A stretch of 64,000 nucleotides of DNA, from positions 62,001-126,000 of the forward strand of contig JALHMF010000003.1 of assembly GCA_022844205.1 (NCBI GenBank), read 5' to 3'. Below the pieces are notes generated by a model. That model was not told the origin of the DNA. It made no database searches and saw only the letters and a program-made list of their open reading frames with translations. Below, in pieces: positions 40,601-49,399 of this stretch. Both the position numbers and the translations under genes were made by a program. Each line of letters begins with the position of its first letter. Position 1 is the stretch's first letter. The DNA comes from Xanthobacteraceae bacterium (lineage in GTDB: Bacteria; Pseudomonadota; Alphaproteobacteria; Rhizobiales; Xanthobacteraceae).

Positions 40601-41081
40601 CGGGGCGGGCGTCATTCAGCGCGCTGTCGATCGGTCCATCGGGTCCGCCGGTCAATGCGATCAACCCTTCGGATCGCGCGACCAGCCAGTCGAATTTCAC
40701 ATGCGGCGCTTCGAGATCGGCGGCTTCCAGAAAACTCCTTGAGACCAGCGCGATCAGGTTTTTATATCCGGCCTCGCTGGATGCGAGGAGCACAAGCCGG
40801 GGCATGCGTTGCGGGCGCTGACTCATTCCGAGGCCGCCGTTGCGCGCGGCTTCATCACCAAAATCGACAGCCAGTGCGCATCCAATGATCGGCTGGATGC
40901 CGGTTCCAGCCATCTTTTCGGAGAATTCCAGCGCGCCGAACAGATTGCCCGTGTCCGTGATCGCAAGTGCCGGCTGACGGTCGGCAGCGGCCAGCCCCGC
41001 AAGTTTCGCAATCGGCAGCGCGCCCTCGAGCAGCGAGAACGACGAATGGACGTGAAGATGGACGAAACCTGCGTCCGCCAA
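37620..41081 (-). CDS. dnaE: DNA polymerase III alpha subunit (replicative)
   Basis: Main chromosomal replicase. 1153 residues. N-terminal PHP domain (HLHVHSSFSLLEGA), catalytic Asp residues in MPDFDIDFCQDRR (about residue 400), finger motif GPGRGSGAGSLVSYAL, helix-hairpin-helix DNA-binding segment (about 840-870) and a C-terminal OB fold. Length and sequence fit DnaE1 rather than the damage-induced DnaE2, and no SOS box was seen upstream. Confidence 0.97.
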   Translation of the reverse strand: MADAGFVHLHVHSSFSLLEGALPIAKLAGLAAADRQPALAITDTGNLFGALEFSEKMAGTGIQPIIGCALAVDFGDEAARNGGLGMSQRPQRMPRLVLLASSEAGYKNLIALVSRSFLEAADLEAPHVKFDWLVARSEGLIALTGGPDGPIDSALNDARPELSAARLEKLASAYQGRLYVELQRHGLDSEKLVEISLLELAYTQKLPLVATNEPFFATRDDFEAHDALLAIAEGKLVSDSSTRRQVTPEHSFKTRKEMAALFADLPEALASTIEIARRCAFRPRTRQPILPRFTVGDKAADEVAELRKRAEAGLKVRLKNHGTAPGQTEQDYRDRLEFELKVIGGMKYAGYFLIVADFIQWAKQQGIPVGPGRGSGAGSLVSYALTITDLDPLRFGLLFERFLNPERVSMPDFDIDFCQDRRDEVIRYVQERYGRDQVAQIITFGTLQARGVLRDVGRVLEMPYGQVDKLCKLVPFNPAAPLTLEKAIEGEPRLQEEARNDARVQRLFAIALKLEGLYRHASTHAAGIVIGDGALSEMTPLYRDPKSDMQVTQFNMKWVEQAGLVKFDFLGLTTLTVIETARKLLAQREIDLKIETIPLDDRKSYEMMGRGETVGVFQIESAGMRKALAEMKPDRFEDIIALVALYRPGPMANIPTYNARKHGNEKPDYIHPKIEQSLKETFGVIIYQEQVMQIAQTLAGYSLGEADLLRRAMGKKIKKEMAAQRERFVSGSVERGVDKDKADEIFDLLQRFADYGFNKSHAAAYALVAYQTAYLKSNYPVEFLAATMTLSMGNTDKLAEFRREAQRMGIVVEPPSVNKSGRDFDVLDGKIVYALAALRGVGGHAVEAIVKARGEKPFTDLADFAERVEARAVNRRTLESLVASGAFDELEPNRARAFAAIDGMLAHAQRTGAANAEGQSSLFGSGGAKVLLQTKAAEDWLPIERLNREYDAIGFFLSGHPLDDYQIALKRLRVSPWMEFARSVKAGQATGKLAATVISRVERRTKTGSKMGIIGLSDSTGHFEAVLFSEGLAQFREVLEPGTAVLLHVGAEMQGEDVRVRVHKAERLDDAASKTQKGLRVFVASHAPIDQVAKRLNGGTTVKGESAGEVSIVVMLEEGRAEVEVKLPGRYPISPQIAGAMKAVPGVVEVEAL

Positions 41082-41181
41082 TGTGCCGCTCCGATTCTGT
41101 TGATGGATTTATCGTGGCGCTAAGAAGTGCGTATGTCGATTCTTAAGCGAAAGATAATTGGCTGCCTGTGGACTACGGCAA

Positions 41182-41868
41182 CTACGCCAGTTCCACGATC
41201 TGGCCTTCCTGCAGCGTAATCCGTCGGTTCATCCGGCCCGCGAGTTCGAGATTGTGGGTCGCGATCACCGCGGCAAGCCCGGTCGCCCGCACCAGTTTCG
41301 CAAGTGTCTCGAACACATGGTCGGCCGTGTGCGGGTCGAGATTGCCGGTCGGCTCGTCCGCCAGCAGCAGATGCGGCGCGTTCGCCACGGCGCGCGCAAT
41401 CGCCACGCGTTGCTGCTCGCCGCCGGAAAGTTCAGACGGACGGTGCTCGAGCCGCTCGCCGAGACCCAGAAAAGCGAGGAGTTCGGTGGCTCGCTTTTTT
41501 GATTCGCCGCGCGAAAGTCCCCGGATCATTTGCGGAAGCATCGTGTTCTCGATTGCAGAAAACTCCGGCAGCAAGTGATGGAACTGATAGACAAAACCGA
41601 TGTCGGTGCGGCGGATGCTGGTGCGCTCCGAATCCGCAAGTCCCACGGTCGGCCGGTCAGCGATAAACACCTCGCCGGAATCCGGTTGCTCGAGCAGGCC
41701 CGCGATGTGCAGGAGCGTCGATTTCCCCGCTCCCGACGGCGCGATGAGTGCCACGGATTCACCCGGCCAGACCGAGAAGGTGACACCGGACAAGATCTCC
41801 AGCGTCGCATTGCCCTGCACATACCGCCTCTCGACGGCCTCCAGATGCAGGGCTGGCGTGTCGCTCAT
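41182..41868 (-). CDS. lolD: Lipoprotein-releasing ABC transporter ATPase LolD
   Basis: Powers LolCE to release lipoproteins from the inner membrane to LolA. 228 residues from the ATG at 41868; the 43-codon upstream extension lies in shadow sequence of lolC. Walker [11 protein letters not shown]-loop [14 protein letters not shown], signature [14 protein letters not shown] and Walker [13 protein letters not shown]. Four bases after the lolC/E stop. Confidence 0.95.
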   Translation of the reverse strand: MSDTPALHLEAVERRYVQGNATLEILSGVTFSVWPGESVALIAPSGAGKSTLLHIAGLLEQPDSGEVFIADRPTVGLADSERTSIRRTDIGFVYQFHHLLPEFSAIENTMLPQMIRGLSRGESKKRATELLAFLGLGERLEHRPSELSGGEQQRVAIARAVANAPHLLLADEPTGNLDPHTADHVFETLAKLVRATGLAAVIATHNLELAGRMNRRITLQEGQIVELA

Positions 41869-41872
41869 GCGA

Positions 41873-43141
41873 TCACTCGTACCGCAGCGCTTCGACCGGA
41901 TCGAGCCGCGCCGCGCGCCAGGCCGGATAGATGGTTGCAACAAAGGAGAGAACGAGCGCCATCCCGACGACGACCGCCGTTTCGCGGCTGTCCACATCGG
42001 CGGGCAGCCGGCTGAGATAATAAAGTTCCGGCGAGAACAATTCCGTGGCCGTCAGCCACGAGATGAAGCGCCGGATTTCCTCGACATTCAGGCAGACCGC
42101 GAGACCCAAGCCAAAACCGACCAGCGTGCCGATGACGCCAATGCTCGACCCGGTGATGAGGAAAATTCGCAGAATTGCGCCCTTGGTCGCCCCCATCGTG
42201 CGCAGGATCGCGATGTCGTGGCCCTTGTCCTTCACAAGCATGATCAGGCCGGAGACGATGTTGAGTGCCGCAACCAGCACGATCAGCGTGAGGATCAGGA
42301 ACATCACGTTGCGCTCGACCTGAAGCGCATTGAAAAACGTAGAGTTTCGCTGGCGCCAATCGATCACGAAGATCGGCCGCTCCGCGGCCTTGTTCACCTC
42401 TTCGCGGAAGCGAACGATGGCATCGGGATTGTCGGTATAGACTTCGATTGCCGTCACGTCGTTCGGGCGATTGAAATAGGCCTGTGCTTCGGCGAGCGGC
42501 ATGAACACGAAGACCGAATCATATTCCGACATGCCGATCTCGAAGATCGCCGCCACCTTGTAGGGCTTGATGCGCGGCGTCGTTCCCATCGGCGTCACCG
42601 ACCCACGTGGCGCGACAAGCGTGACCTGATCCCCCACGCGAACCGAAAGCTGATCGGCAAGACGCTTGCCGATGACAATGCTCTGGCCGGCATCGAAGCC
42701 GTCGAGCGTGCCGCTGCGGATGTTCGGGCCGATCGCGGGAAGCCGTTTCAGGTCCGCTTCACGCACGCCGCGCACCAGCGCGCCGCCCGCATGAAACGGC
42801 GATGAAGCCAGCGCCTGCCCCTCGACCAGCGGCACGGCGAGTGTGATCCCGCGCACGCCGGAAATGCGCTCGGCGACCACGGTGTAATCCGTCAATGCGG
42901 AGTCGATCGGCTGGACGAGCATGTGCCCGTTCAGGCCGAGGATTTTGGAAAGCAGCTCTTTGCGAAAGCCGTTCATCACCGCCATCACGATGATGAGCGT
43001 GGCTACGCCCAGCATGATGCCGAGAAAGGAAAATCCCGCGATCACCGAGATGAACCCTTCCTTCCGGCGCGCCCGCAAATAGCGCATCGAAAGCATCCAC
43101 TCGAACGCGGAGAACGGTGCGGTCCCCGATTTGGCGGCCAT
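41873..43141 (-). CDS. lolC: Lipoprotein-releasing system permease (LolC/LolE family)
   Basis: Membrane partner of LolD. 422 residues: an N-terminal membrane segment (about 28-58, [19 protein letters not shown]), a large periplasmic MacB-like domain, and three C-terminal membrane segments. The N-terminal [28 protein letters not shown] is family-typical. With a single permease gene here, it may form a homodimer (LolF-like), as proposed for bacteria with one LolC/E. It follows proS by 22 bp, a conserved arrangement. Confidence 0.92.
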   Translation of the reverse strand: MAAKSGTAPFSAFEWMLSMRYLRARRKEGFISVIAGFSFLGIMLGVATLIIVMAVMNGFRKELLSKILGLNGHMLVQPIDSALTDYTVVAERISGVRGITLAVPLVEGQALASSPFHAGGALVRGVREADLKRLPAIGPNIRSGTLDGFDAGQSIVIGKRLADQLSVRVGDQVTLVAPRGSVTPMGTTPRIKPYKVAAIFEIGMSEYDSVFVFMPLAEAQAYFNRPNDVTAIEVYTDNPDAIVRFREEVNKAAERPIFVIDWRQRNSTFFNALQVERNVMFLILTLIVLVAALNIVSGLIMLVKDKGHDIAILRTMGATKGAILRIFLITGSSIGVIGTLVGFGLGLAVCLNVEEIRRFISWLTATELFSPELYYLSRLPADVDSRETAVVVGMALVLSFVATIYPAWRAARLDPVEALRYE

Positions 43142-43163
43142 TGGCTCTCCTGAACGCCCCCGC

Positions 43164-44486
43164 TCAGCCCGCGATTTTCTTCAACGCATCGGCCGGGGTG
43201 AGCATTTCACGTTCCCCGGTCGAACGGCGCTTTACTTCGACCTTTCCTTCGGCAAGGCCTTTCGGCCCGACCAGAACCTGCCACGGCAGGCCGATCAGAT
43301 CGACGGTCGCGAATTTGGCCCCCGCGCGATCGTCGGTGTCGTCATACAGTACGTCGATTCCCTTCGCCGCAAAGTCCCGATAGAGTTGCTCACAGGCGGC
43401 GTCGGTGCCGCTGTCTCCTTGCTTCAGATTGAGCAGGCCGACATGGAACGGTGCCACCGCTTCCGGCCAGACAATGCCGTTGTCGTCGTGACAGGCCTCG
43501 ACGATCGCCGCCACCAGCCGGGTCGGACCTATACCATAGGAACCCATATGAACCGGCTTCATGGTGCCATCGGGGCCGGTGACGGTTGCTTTCATCGGCT
43601 CTGAGTATTTGGTGCCGAAGTAGAAAATATGGCCGACTTCGATCCCGCGCGCCGATAGCCGTCTAGCCTCCGGAATCTTGTCAAAAGCCGGAGCGTCGTG
43701 CTTCTCGGACGTGGCGGCGTAAAGCGATGTCCATTTCTCGATCAGTTTTTCGAGGCCGCCGACATCGTCGAAATTCACGTCGGCTTCCGGCACCGGAAAT
43801 TCCAGATAGTCCTTGTGGCAGAAAACTTCGCTCTCACCGGTCGAAGCGAGGATGATGAATTCGTGGCTGAGATCGCCGCCGATCGGGCCGGTGTCGGCTT
43901 GCATCGGGATCGAGCGCAGGCCCAAGCGCGCGAATGTGCGCAGGTAGGCGACGAACATCTTGTTATAGGAATGTTTCGCGCCGGCGGCATCGATGTCAAA
44001 GCTGTAGGCGTCCTTCATCAGGAATTCGCGCGAGCGATAGACCCCAAAGCGCGGGCGCACCTCGTCGCGGAATTTCCACTGGATATGATAGAGATTCAGC
44101 GGGAGCTGCTTGTAAGACTTCACCGAGGCGCGGAAAATCTCGGTGATCATTTCCTCGTTGGTCGGCCCGTAGAGCATGTCCCGCTCGTGCCGGTCCTGGA
44201 TTCGCAGCATTTCCTTGCCATAATCTTCGTATCGTCCGCTTTCCCGCCAGAGATCGGCGGACTGGATGGTCGGCATCAGCATTTCGACGGCGCCGGAGCG
44301 GTCCTGTTCCTCCCGGACGATCTTGCAGACCTTCTGGAGGACCCGCATCCCGAGCGGCAAGAACGCATAAATCCCGGCCGCTTCCTGCCGGATCATGCCC
44401 GCGCGCAGCATCAGCCGGTGCGAAACGATCTCGGCGTCCTTCGGCGTGTCGCGCAGGATCGGCAGGAAAAAACGGGAAAGACGCAT
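43164..44486 (-). CDS. proS: Prolyl-tRNA synthetase (short alphaproteobacterial type)
   Basis: Charges tRNA-Pro. 440 residues from the ATG at 44486; the 37-codon extension is not family sequence. Class II motifs: [21 protein letters not shown] and [16 protein letters not shown]. It lacks the roughly 180-residue editing insertion of the E. coli enzyme, as usual in alphaproteobacteria, so editing may fall to a free-standing YbaK/ProXp protein elsewhere. A promoter lies about 118 bp upstream. Confidence 0.96.
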   Translation of the reverse strand: MRLSRFFLPILRDTPKDAEIVSHRLMLRAGMIRQEAAGIYAFLPLGMRVLQKVCKIVREEQDRSGAVEMLMPTIQSADLWRESGRYEDYGKEMLRIQDRHERDMLYGPTNEEMITEIFRASVKSYKQLPLNLYHIQWKFRDEVRPRFGVYRSREFLMKDAYSFDIDAAGAKHSYNKMFVAYLRTFARLGLRSIPMQADTGPIGGDLSHEFIILASTGESEVFCHKDYLEFPVPEADVNFDDVGGLEKLIEKWTSLYAATSEKHDAPAFDKIPEARRLSARGIEVGHIFYFGTKYSEPMKATVTGPDGTMKPVHMGSYGIGPTRLVAAIVEACHDDNGIVWPEAVAPFHVGLLNLKQGDSGTDAACEQLYRDFAAKGIDVLYDDTDDRAGAKFATVDLIGLPWQVLVGPKGLAEGKVEVKRRSTGEREMLTPADALKKIAG

Positions 44487-44603
44487 GCGAATTTCACGAC
44501 TCAAGCTGGGCGGGAGAGATCGCGGGCAGTGAACGCAGAAGATTTGCGAATGACAAGAGCCGCTTAGCCGGAGGGGCTTGAGCCGCTGTTGCTGCAACGC
44601 AAG

Positions 44604-44632
44604 ATTTTATCCTTGCGCTGCAAGAATGACAA
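44604..44632 (-). promoter_or_regulatory. proS promoter
   Basis: On the minus strand, TTGTCA (44627-44632) and TAAAAT (44604-44609) are 17 bp apart, close to the sigma-70 consensus. It should drive proS-lolC-lolD. Confidence 0.65.
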
Positions 44633-44652
44633 CTTGCTGCACATGAGTCAGG

Positions 44653-44817
44653 ATTGCGGACCGTCTGGGAAGCCACGGGTTTCGCTCGTCGGCTTTGGCC
44701 CAGGTCTCGGGAGGAAACCAACGCATTGGCTCGCACGGCGCACCGCAATGGAGCGCTAGCAGCCAGTAACAAAAAGCGATGGGACCGGAGCGGGCGAGCG
44801 AACAGCTCGCCCGTTTT
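44653..44817 (+). ncRNA. Candidate structured small RNA
   Basis: A closing stem, ATTGCGG (44653-44659) with CCGCAAT (44743-44749), encloses a long hairpin: CTGGG+AAGCC (44665-44674) pairs with GGCTT and CCCAG (44691-44695, 44699-44703), capped by ACG/CGT. Downstream is a perfect 9-bp hairpin, CGGGCGAGC / GCTCGCCCG (44791-44813), with TTTTCG, which reads as a terminator only on the plus strand. No plus-strand promoter was found and the family is not recognised. It could be a 6S-like or other sRNA, or the 3' UTR of the minus-strand operon. Confidence 0.3.
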
Positions 44818-44828
44818 CGTTGGTGGCT

Positions 44829-45101
44829 TCAATAAGAAAGTCTTCCGAACGGCATCGGCAGACTGTCGAGCGTGATGAGCTTGGCCTGCCACACCCACAC
44901 ACCGGCGCCGAAAATAACCGCCGAAACAACAGTGGTGATCAACGCCTTTTTGAATAGCTGAGGCGCCAGCGGCGCGCCGGGATCGGTGCCCTCTTCGACC
45001 GTGCCCTGTTCGTGCTGGCTGCGGATGCCGAACGGCAGCACGGCGAACAGCACGATCCACCAGACCAGAAAATAGATCGCGATGCCTGCGCTGATGCTCA
45101 T
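44829..45101 (-). CDS. DUF1467 family small membrane protein
   Basis: 90 residues with two membrane segments (about 5-25, IAIYFLVWWIVLFAVLPFGI, and about 52-70). The loop FGIRSQHEQGTVEEGTDPGAP is characteristic of the DUF1467 family of alphaproteobacteria. Function unknown. The ATG directly follows the stop of methylmalonyl-CoA epimerase, its usual neighbour. Confidence 0.88.
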   Translation of the reverse strand: MSISAGIAIYFLVWWIVLFAVLPFGIRSQHEQGTVEEGTDPGAPLAPQLFKKALITTVVSAVIFGAGVWVWQAKLITLDSLPMPFGRLSY

Positions 45102-45506
45102 TCAAACTTCCTCGATTTCGATCAGCGTGCCGTTAAAATCCTTGGGATGCAGGAACAGCACCGGTTTGCCATGCGCACCGATCTTCGGCTCGCCATCGCC
45201 AAGCACGCGCGCGCCCTTGGATTTCAGTTGATCGCGCGCGGCCCGAATGTTTTCCACCTCGTAGCAGATGTGGTGCACGCCGCCTTCAGGACTGCGTTCC
45301 AGGAATTTGGCAATAGGCGAATTCTCACCGAGCGGCGCGATCAGCTCGATCTTGGAATTCGGCAGCGTGATGAAGACCGTCATAACCCCGTGTTCCGGTA
45401 ACGGCAGCGGTGCGGATACTTCCGCGCCGAGCGTGTCGCGGTATTTTGCACTTGCCGCGGCAAGATCCTGCACGGCAATCGCCACATGGTTGAGCCGTCC
45501 GATCAT
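45102..45506 (-). CDS. mce: Methylmalonyl-CoA epimerase
   Basis: Interconverts (S)- and (R)-methylmalonyl-CoA in propionyl-CoA degradation. 134 residues, glyoxalase/VOC fold. Metal-site residues: His in LNHVAIAV, His in GGVHHICYEV and the C-terminal Glu in GTLIEIEEV. It lies 9 bp after the RNase J gene and abuts DUF1467. Confidence 0.94.
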   Translation of the reverse strand: MIGRLNHVAIAVQDLAAASAKYRDTLGAEVSAPLPLPEHGVMTVFITLPNSKIELIAPLGENSPIAKFLERSPEGGVHHICYEVENIRAARDQLKSKGARVLGDGEPKIGAHGKPVLFLHPKDFNGTLIEIEEV

Positions 45507-45515
45507 AGGCGAAGT

Positions 45516-47186
45516 CTACACCTCAAGCACGAGAACATGACAGACGGGCTTTTTGCCCCATGCGGCATTCACGGAGCCTCGCACCGAGCGCTGCACCGCC
45601 TGCGTGACGGCTGCATGGTCGCGCCTGCGGTTTTTGGGAAGGGACTCGATTGCATCATAGATCGCGTCGGATATGAGATCGGCCATCAGCCGGCCCGGAG
45701 CCACCTCTTCGGGCAACCCCGTCAGATCGATCATCGGATCGCCGGCAAGTTCTCCGCGCTTTCCCAGTGCCAGCGCAACTGAAACCACGCCTGAAAAAGC
45801 CAGGCGCCTGCGCTCGGGAATGGTTTTCGCTTCCTCCGAAACGAGCAGATTGCCATCGCGGTACAGGCGGCCGGCCGGAACTTCGTCGGTGATCTGGCCC
45901 GGCCCGGGTGCGAGCCGCACAACATCGCCGTCGCGGCAGGTGACCACTTCCTTGATGCCGCAGGAACGTGCGAGTGCCGCATTCTCCGAAAGATGCAACG
46001 CCTCGCCATGAACCGGCACAACGAGTTCAGGCTTCAGCCATTCGTAGAGTTTCTCAAGCTCGCCCCTGCGCGGATGCCCCGAAACATGCACGAGATGCGT
46101 CCGGTCCGTCAGCACGCGCACGCCCTGATCGATCATGGCGTTGATGATCCGGTTCACGGCTTTTTCGTTGCCGGGAATGGTGCGGGAGGAAAAAATCAGC
46201 GTGTCCCCGCGATCGAGTGAAATTTCGGGATGGTCGTTCACGGAAATCCGGGCGAGTGCCGCGCGCGGCTCGCCCTGCGATCCGGTCAGCAACAACAGCA
46301 CCCGCTCACGCGGCAGCGAATGAAATGCGTCCATGCCGCGGAATGGCGCAACACCGTCGAGCATATGCATTTCACGCGCGATGTTGACAATGCGCTCCAT
46401 CGCGCGGCCCGCAATCACCACTTCGCGCCCGGCACTGGCGGCGGCGAGGGCGGCCGCCTTGAGCCGCGCGGCATTCGAGGCGAACGTCGTCAGCGCCACC
46501 CTGCCCTTGCATTCGCGGACGATTTTCCCAAGGCTTTCAGCGACTTCCGACTCCGATGGCGAGATGCCGTCGCGCACCGCATTGGTGGAGTCGCAGATGA
46601 CCGCGCGCACGCCTTCTTCGCCGAGCGCGCGGAATTTCCTTTCGTCGGTGGTCGCCCCGATCAGCGGCGAGGGATCGAGCTTCCAGTCGCCGGTATGCAC
46701 GACCATGCCGAGCGGCGTCCGGATCGCAAGCGCGTGGCTTTCCGGAATCGAATGCGCGACCGGCACGAATTCGACATCGAACGAGCCGACTTTGATCCGT
46801 CCGCCGACCGGCACGATCTTTACCGGAATTTGCGGCGCGCCTGGCTCGCCCATGCGCTTGGATTCGATCAGTGCCGCCGTGAACGGCGTGGCATAGATCG
46901 GCACGCGCAATTTCGGCCAGAGGTCGAATACAGCACCAATGTGATCCTCATGCCCGTGCGTAAGCACGATGCCGGCGATGTTGCGGCGCTCATCTTCGAG
47001 AAAACGAATGTCGGGGAGGATGATGTCAACGCCCGGTACTTCGGCGTCGGCAAACGACACGCCCATATCGACGCAGAGCCATTCGCCGCCTTGCCCGGAG
47101 CCCAGGCCGTAGAGAGCGAGATTCATCCCGATCTCGCCGACGCCTCCAATCGGGACAAACACCAGTTCTTTCGGCTTTACAGTCAC
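45516..47186 (-). CDS. rnj: Ribonuclease J
   Basis: Metallo-beta-lactamase/beta-CASP RNase with 5'-3' exo- and endonuclease activity in mRNA and rRNA processing. 556 residues. The metal site is His77-x-His79-x-Asp81-His82 (THGHEDHIGA). Also GGVGEIGMNL, the beta-CASP motif region CDSTNAVRDG, and VHVSGHPRRGELEKLYEWLKPE. Six bases after birA. Confidence 0.95.
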   Translation of the reverse strand: MTVKPKELVFVPIGGVGEIGMNLALYGLGSGQGGEWLCVDMGVSFADAEVPGVDIILPDIRFLEDERRNIAGIVLTHGHEDHIGAVFDLWPKLRVPIYATPFTAALIESKRMGEPGAPQIPVKIVPVGGRIKVGSFDVEFVPVAHSIPESHALAIRTPLGMVVHTGDWKLDPSPLIGATTDERKFRALGEEGVRAVICDSTNAVRDGISPSESEVAESLGKIVRECKGRVALTTFASNAARLKAAALAAASAGREVVIAGRAMERIVNIAREMHMLDGVAPFRGMDAFHSLPRERVLLLLTGSQGEPRAALARISVNDHPEISLDRGDTLIFSSRTIPGNEKAVNRIINAMIDQGVRVLTDRTHLVHVSGHPRRGELEKLYEWLKPELVVPVHGEALHLSENAALARSCGIKEVVTCRDGDVVRLAPGPGQITDEVPAGRLYRDGNLLVSEEAKTIPERRRLAFSGVVSVALALGKRGELAGDPMIDLTGLPEEVAPGRLMADLISDAIYDAIESLPKNRRRDHAAVTQAVQRSVRGSVNAAWGKKPVCHVLVLEV

Positions 47187-47192
47187 CGCGCC

Positions 47193-47957
47193 TCACATCG
47201 CTGTCAGCGGAAATACGTCGCCGGCGTGGATCGTCTCGCGGGTGCCGTCGGCGCGGCGGAGCAAAAGTCCACCATCGGAATCGAGCGTCTCGAAAGTGCC
47301 GCCAATCGTGCGGTCAGGCAAGCGGACCTCAATGGCCGTCCCGATGCCCGAGGCCCGCGCGATCCAGGCATCGCGGATCGAGCGGAAGTTGCTGCCGCGA
47401 TTCCACTCCACCAGACGCGCATTCAGCGTGTTGCCGAGGGCGGCAAGAAGTCCGCCCGGAGAGACGGCAAAACCGGCATCGTGGAGATTGCCCGCCGGAA
47501 ATTCGGTCGGCTCGGGGTGATGCCTGCAATTCACGCCGTAACCGATCACGGCGAAATGCTTGCCCTCGGCTGCAATGCCTTCAACCAGAATGCCCGCGAT
47601 CTTGCGTCCATCGAGCACGACGTCGTTCGGCCATTTCAGCTTCAGTTGTGCGGGCGCAAGCCCGCTGGTGACGTCGAGCAGCGCGTCATGCAGCGCGAGG
47701 GCCGCGACAAAACAGATCCCCGGCAGCACGGCGGATGGAGCCGGATCGTGCAGGAGAAGACTTGCGTAGAGATTGCCGGGCTCCGAAATCCAAACCCGTC
47801 CTTGCCGTCCCCGGCCGCCCGACTGTTCTAGCGCAACGACCCAGAGCGGTCCGCGCTCGCTCCTGCGTGCACGCTCCAGTGCCTCTGTGTTGGTTGAACC
47901 AATCCTGTCGAATACCACGACCGGAATTCCGCCCGCGGTTGGCGGAAATGCGCTCAT
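47193..47957 (-). CDS. birA: Biotin--[acetyl-CoA-carboxylase] ligase
   Basis: Attaches biotin to the carboxyl carrier protein AccB. 254 residues. Biotinoyl-AMP motif GGRGRQGRVWISEPGNLYAS, LKWPNDVVLDGRKIAGIL and GYGVNCRHHP. It lacks the N-terminal winged helix of E. coli BirA, so it is an enzyme only, not a repressor. Two bases after nuoN; this nuoN-birA-rnj order is widespread in alphaproteobacteria. Confidence 0.95.
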   Translation of the reverse strand: MSAFPPTAGGIPVVVFDRIGSTNTEALERARRSERGPLWVVALEQSGGRGRQGRVWISEPGNLYASLLLHDPAPSAVLPGICFVAALALHDALLDVTSGLAPAQLKLKWPNDVVLDGRKIAGILVEGIAAEGKHFAVIGYGVNCRHHPEPTEFPAGNLHDAGFAVSPGGLLAALGNTLNARLVEWNRGSNFRSIRDAWIARASGIGTAIEVRLPDRTIGGTFETLDSDGGLLLRRADGTRETIHAGDVFPLTAM

Positions 47958-47959
47958 GT

Positions 47960-49390
47960 TCAGAACAGCGACTTTGCGGCCGCCTGCGCCGCCGCGACAA
48001 TCGGCGCCGGATAGATGAAGAAGAAGATCACGAACAGTCCGCTGACGCCGAGTGCCACGCGCAGCGGTACCGCCATCGGCTCGAACGGTGCTTTCGGCTC
48101 ATCCATGTACATGATCTTGACGATGCGCAGATAATAATAGGCGCCGACGACGCTTGCGAGCACGCCGATCACGGCGAGCGCGAAGAGCCGCGCCTCGATG
48201 GCGGCGAGGAACACATAGAACTTCGCGAAGAAGCCCGCCAGCGGCGGAATGCCGGCGAGCGAGAACATCATGGCTCCCAGCATGAAGGCGGTTGCTGGAT
48301 GCGTGCGCGCGAGGCCGGCGAGTTCATCGATCTCCTCGACCGCCTTGCCATTGCGTCGCATCGCAAGGATGCAGGCGAACGTGCCGAGCGTCATCGCCAT
48401 GTAGATGACCATGTAGATCAGCACGCCGGCGACACCCGATGCCGTGCCTGCAGAAAGGCCGACCAGCGCGAAACCGATATTGCCGATGGAGCTGTACGCC
48501 ATCAGCCGCTTGATGTTGGTCTGTCCGATCGCGGCGAACGCGCCGAGCACCATGGACGCAATCGAGATGAAGATCACGATCTGCTGCCACTGCGGCACGA
48601 TCCCGGGGAACGCGCCGGTTGCGACGCGCACGAAGATCGCGATGGCCGCGACCTTGGGGGCCGCCGAGAAAAATGCCGTCACCGGCGTCGGTGCACCTTC
48701 ATAGACATCCGGCGTCCACATGTGGAACGGGACGGCGGAAACCTTGAAGGCGAGACCGGCGAACAGGAACACCAGACCGAAGACGAGGCCGGTGGAAGGC
48801 GACTTCGCTGCCGCCGCGATGCCGGTGAACGAAACCGTGCCGGTAAAGCCGTAGATCAGCGACGCGCCATAAAGCAGCATGCCGGAGGAAAGCGCACCGA
48901 GCACAAAATATTTCAGACCGGCTTCCGAGGAACGGACATTGTCGCGATCAAAGGCCGCAATCACATAAAGCGAGAGCGACATCAGCTCGATGCCCATATA
49001 GAGCATGATCAGGTCGTTCGCCGACACCATCACCATCATGCCGGCGGAGGCAGTCAGCACCAGAAGACCGAATTCGTAGCGGTGCAGCTTTTCCTTCTTC
49101 CAGAAATCGATCGACATGAAGAGCGCGGCCGCGGCACCGATGAGCGTCAGCACTTTCATGAAGCGGGCAAAGCCGTCGAATACAAAGCTGCCGCCGAATA
49201 CTTCGAAGCGGCCATCGGGTACCGCCATCACCAGCACGGCAGCGATCAGAAGGAGCGCAATGCACGCCGCGTCCATGATCCCGGCGATCCTGTCGCCCTT
49301 CGCGGCGCCCAGAAGCACAAGCACCAGTGCGCCGCCGAGAACGACTATCTCCGGCAACACAGGCGTAAGGGATGTGACCACGACGTTCAT
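47960..49390 (-). CDS. nuoN: NADH-quinone oxidoreductase subunit N
   Basis: Antiporter-like proton-pumping subunit of complex I. 476 residues, about 14 membrane segments. Motifs: LYMGIELMSLSLYVIAAF (conserved Glu), YFVLGALSSGMLLYG, FKVSAVPFHMWTPDVYEGAPTP (conserved Lys) and NIKRLMAYSSIGNIGF. Last gene of the nuo run. Confidence 0.97.
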   Translation of the reverse strand: MNVVVTSLTPVLPEIVVLGGALVLVLLGAAKGDRIAGIMDAACIALLLIAAVLVMAVPDGRFEVFGGSFVFDGFARFMKVLTLIGAAAALFMSIDFWKKEKLHRYEFGLLVLTASAGMMVMVSANDLIMLYMGIELMSLSLYVIAAFDRDNVRSSEAGLKYFVLGALSSGMLLYGASLIYGFTGTVSFTGIAAAAKSPSTGLVFGLVFLFAGLAFKVSAVPFHMWTPDVYEGAPTPVTAFFSAAPKVAAIAIFVRVATGAFPGIVPQWQQIVIFISIASMVLGAFAAIGQTNIKRLMAYSSIGNIGFALVGLSAGTASGVAGVLIYMVIYMAMTLGTFACILAMRRNGKAVEEIDELAGLARTHPATAFMLGAMMFSLAGIPPLAGFFAKFYVFLAAIEARLFALAVIGVLASVVGAYYYLRIVKIMYMDEPKAPFEPMAVPLRVALGVSGLFVIFFFIYPAPIVAAAQAAAKSLF

Positions 49391-49399
49391 TTGTTCAGC

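Larger units (their letters stand above)
44487..44828. other. 342-bp gap between DUF1467 and proS
   Basis: No gene seen. From proS upwards: a leader of about 110 nt, a promoter (44604-44632), a possible structured RNA (44653-44749) and a terminator-like hairpin (44791-44817) pointing on the plus strand. A hairpin, TGCAACGCAAG / CTTGCGCTGCA with one mismatch, overlaps the proS -10 region. Confidence 0.65.
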
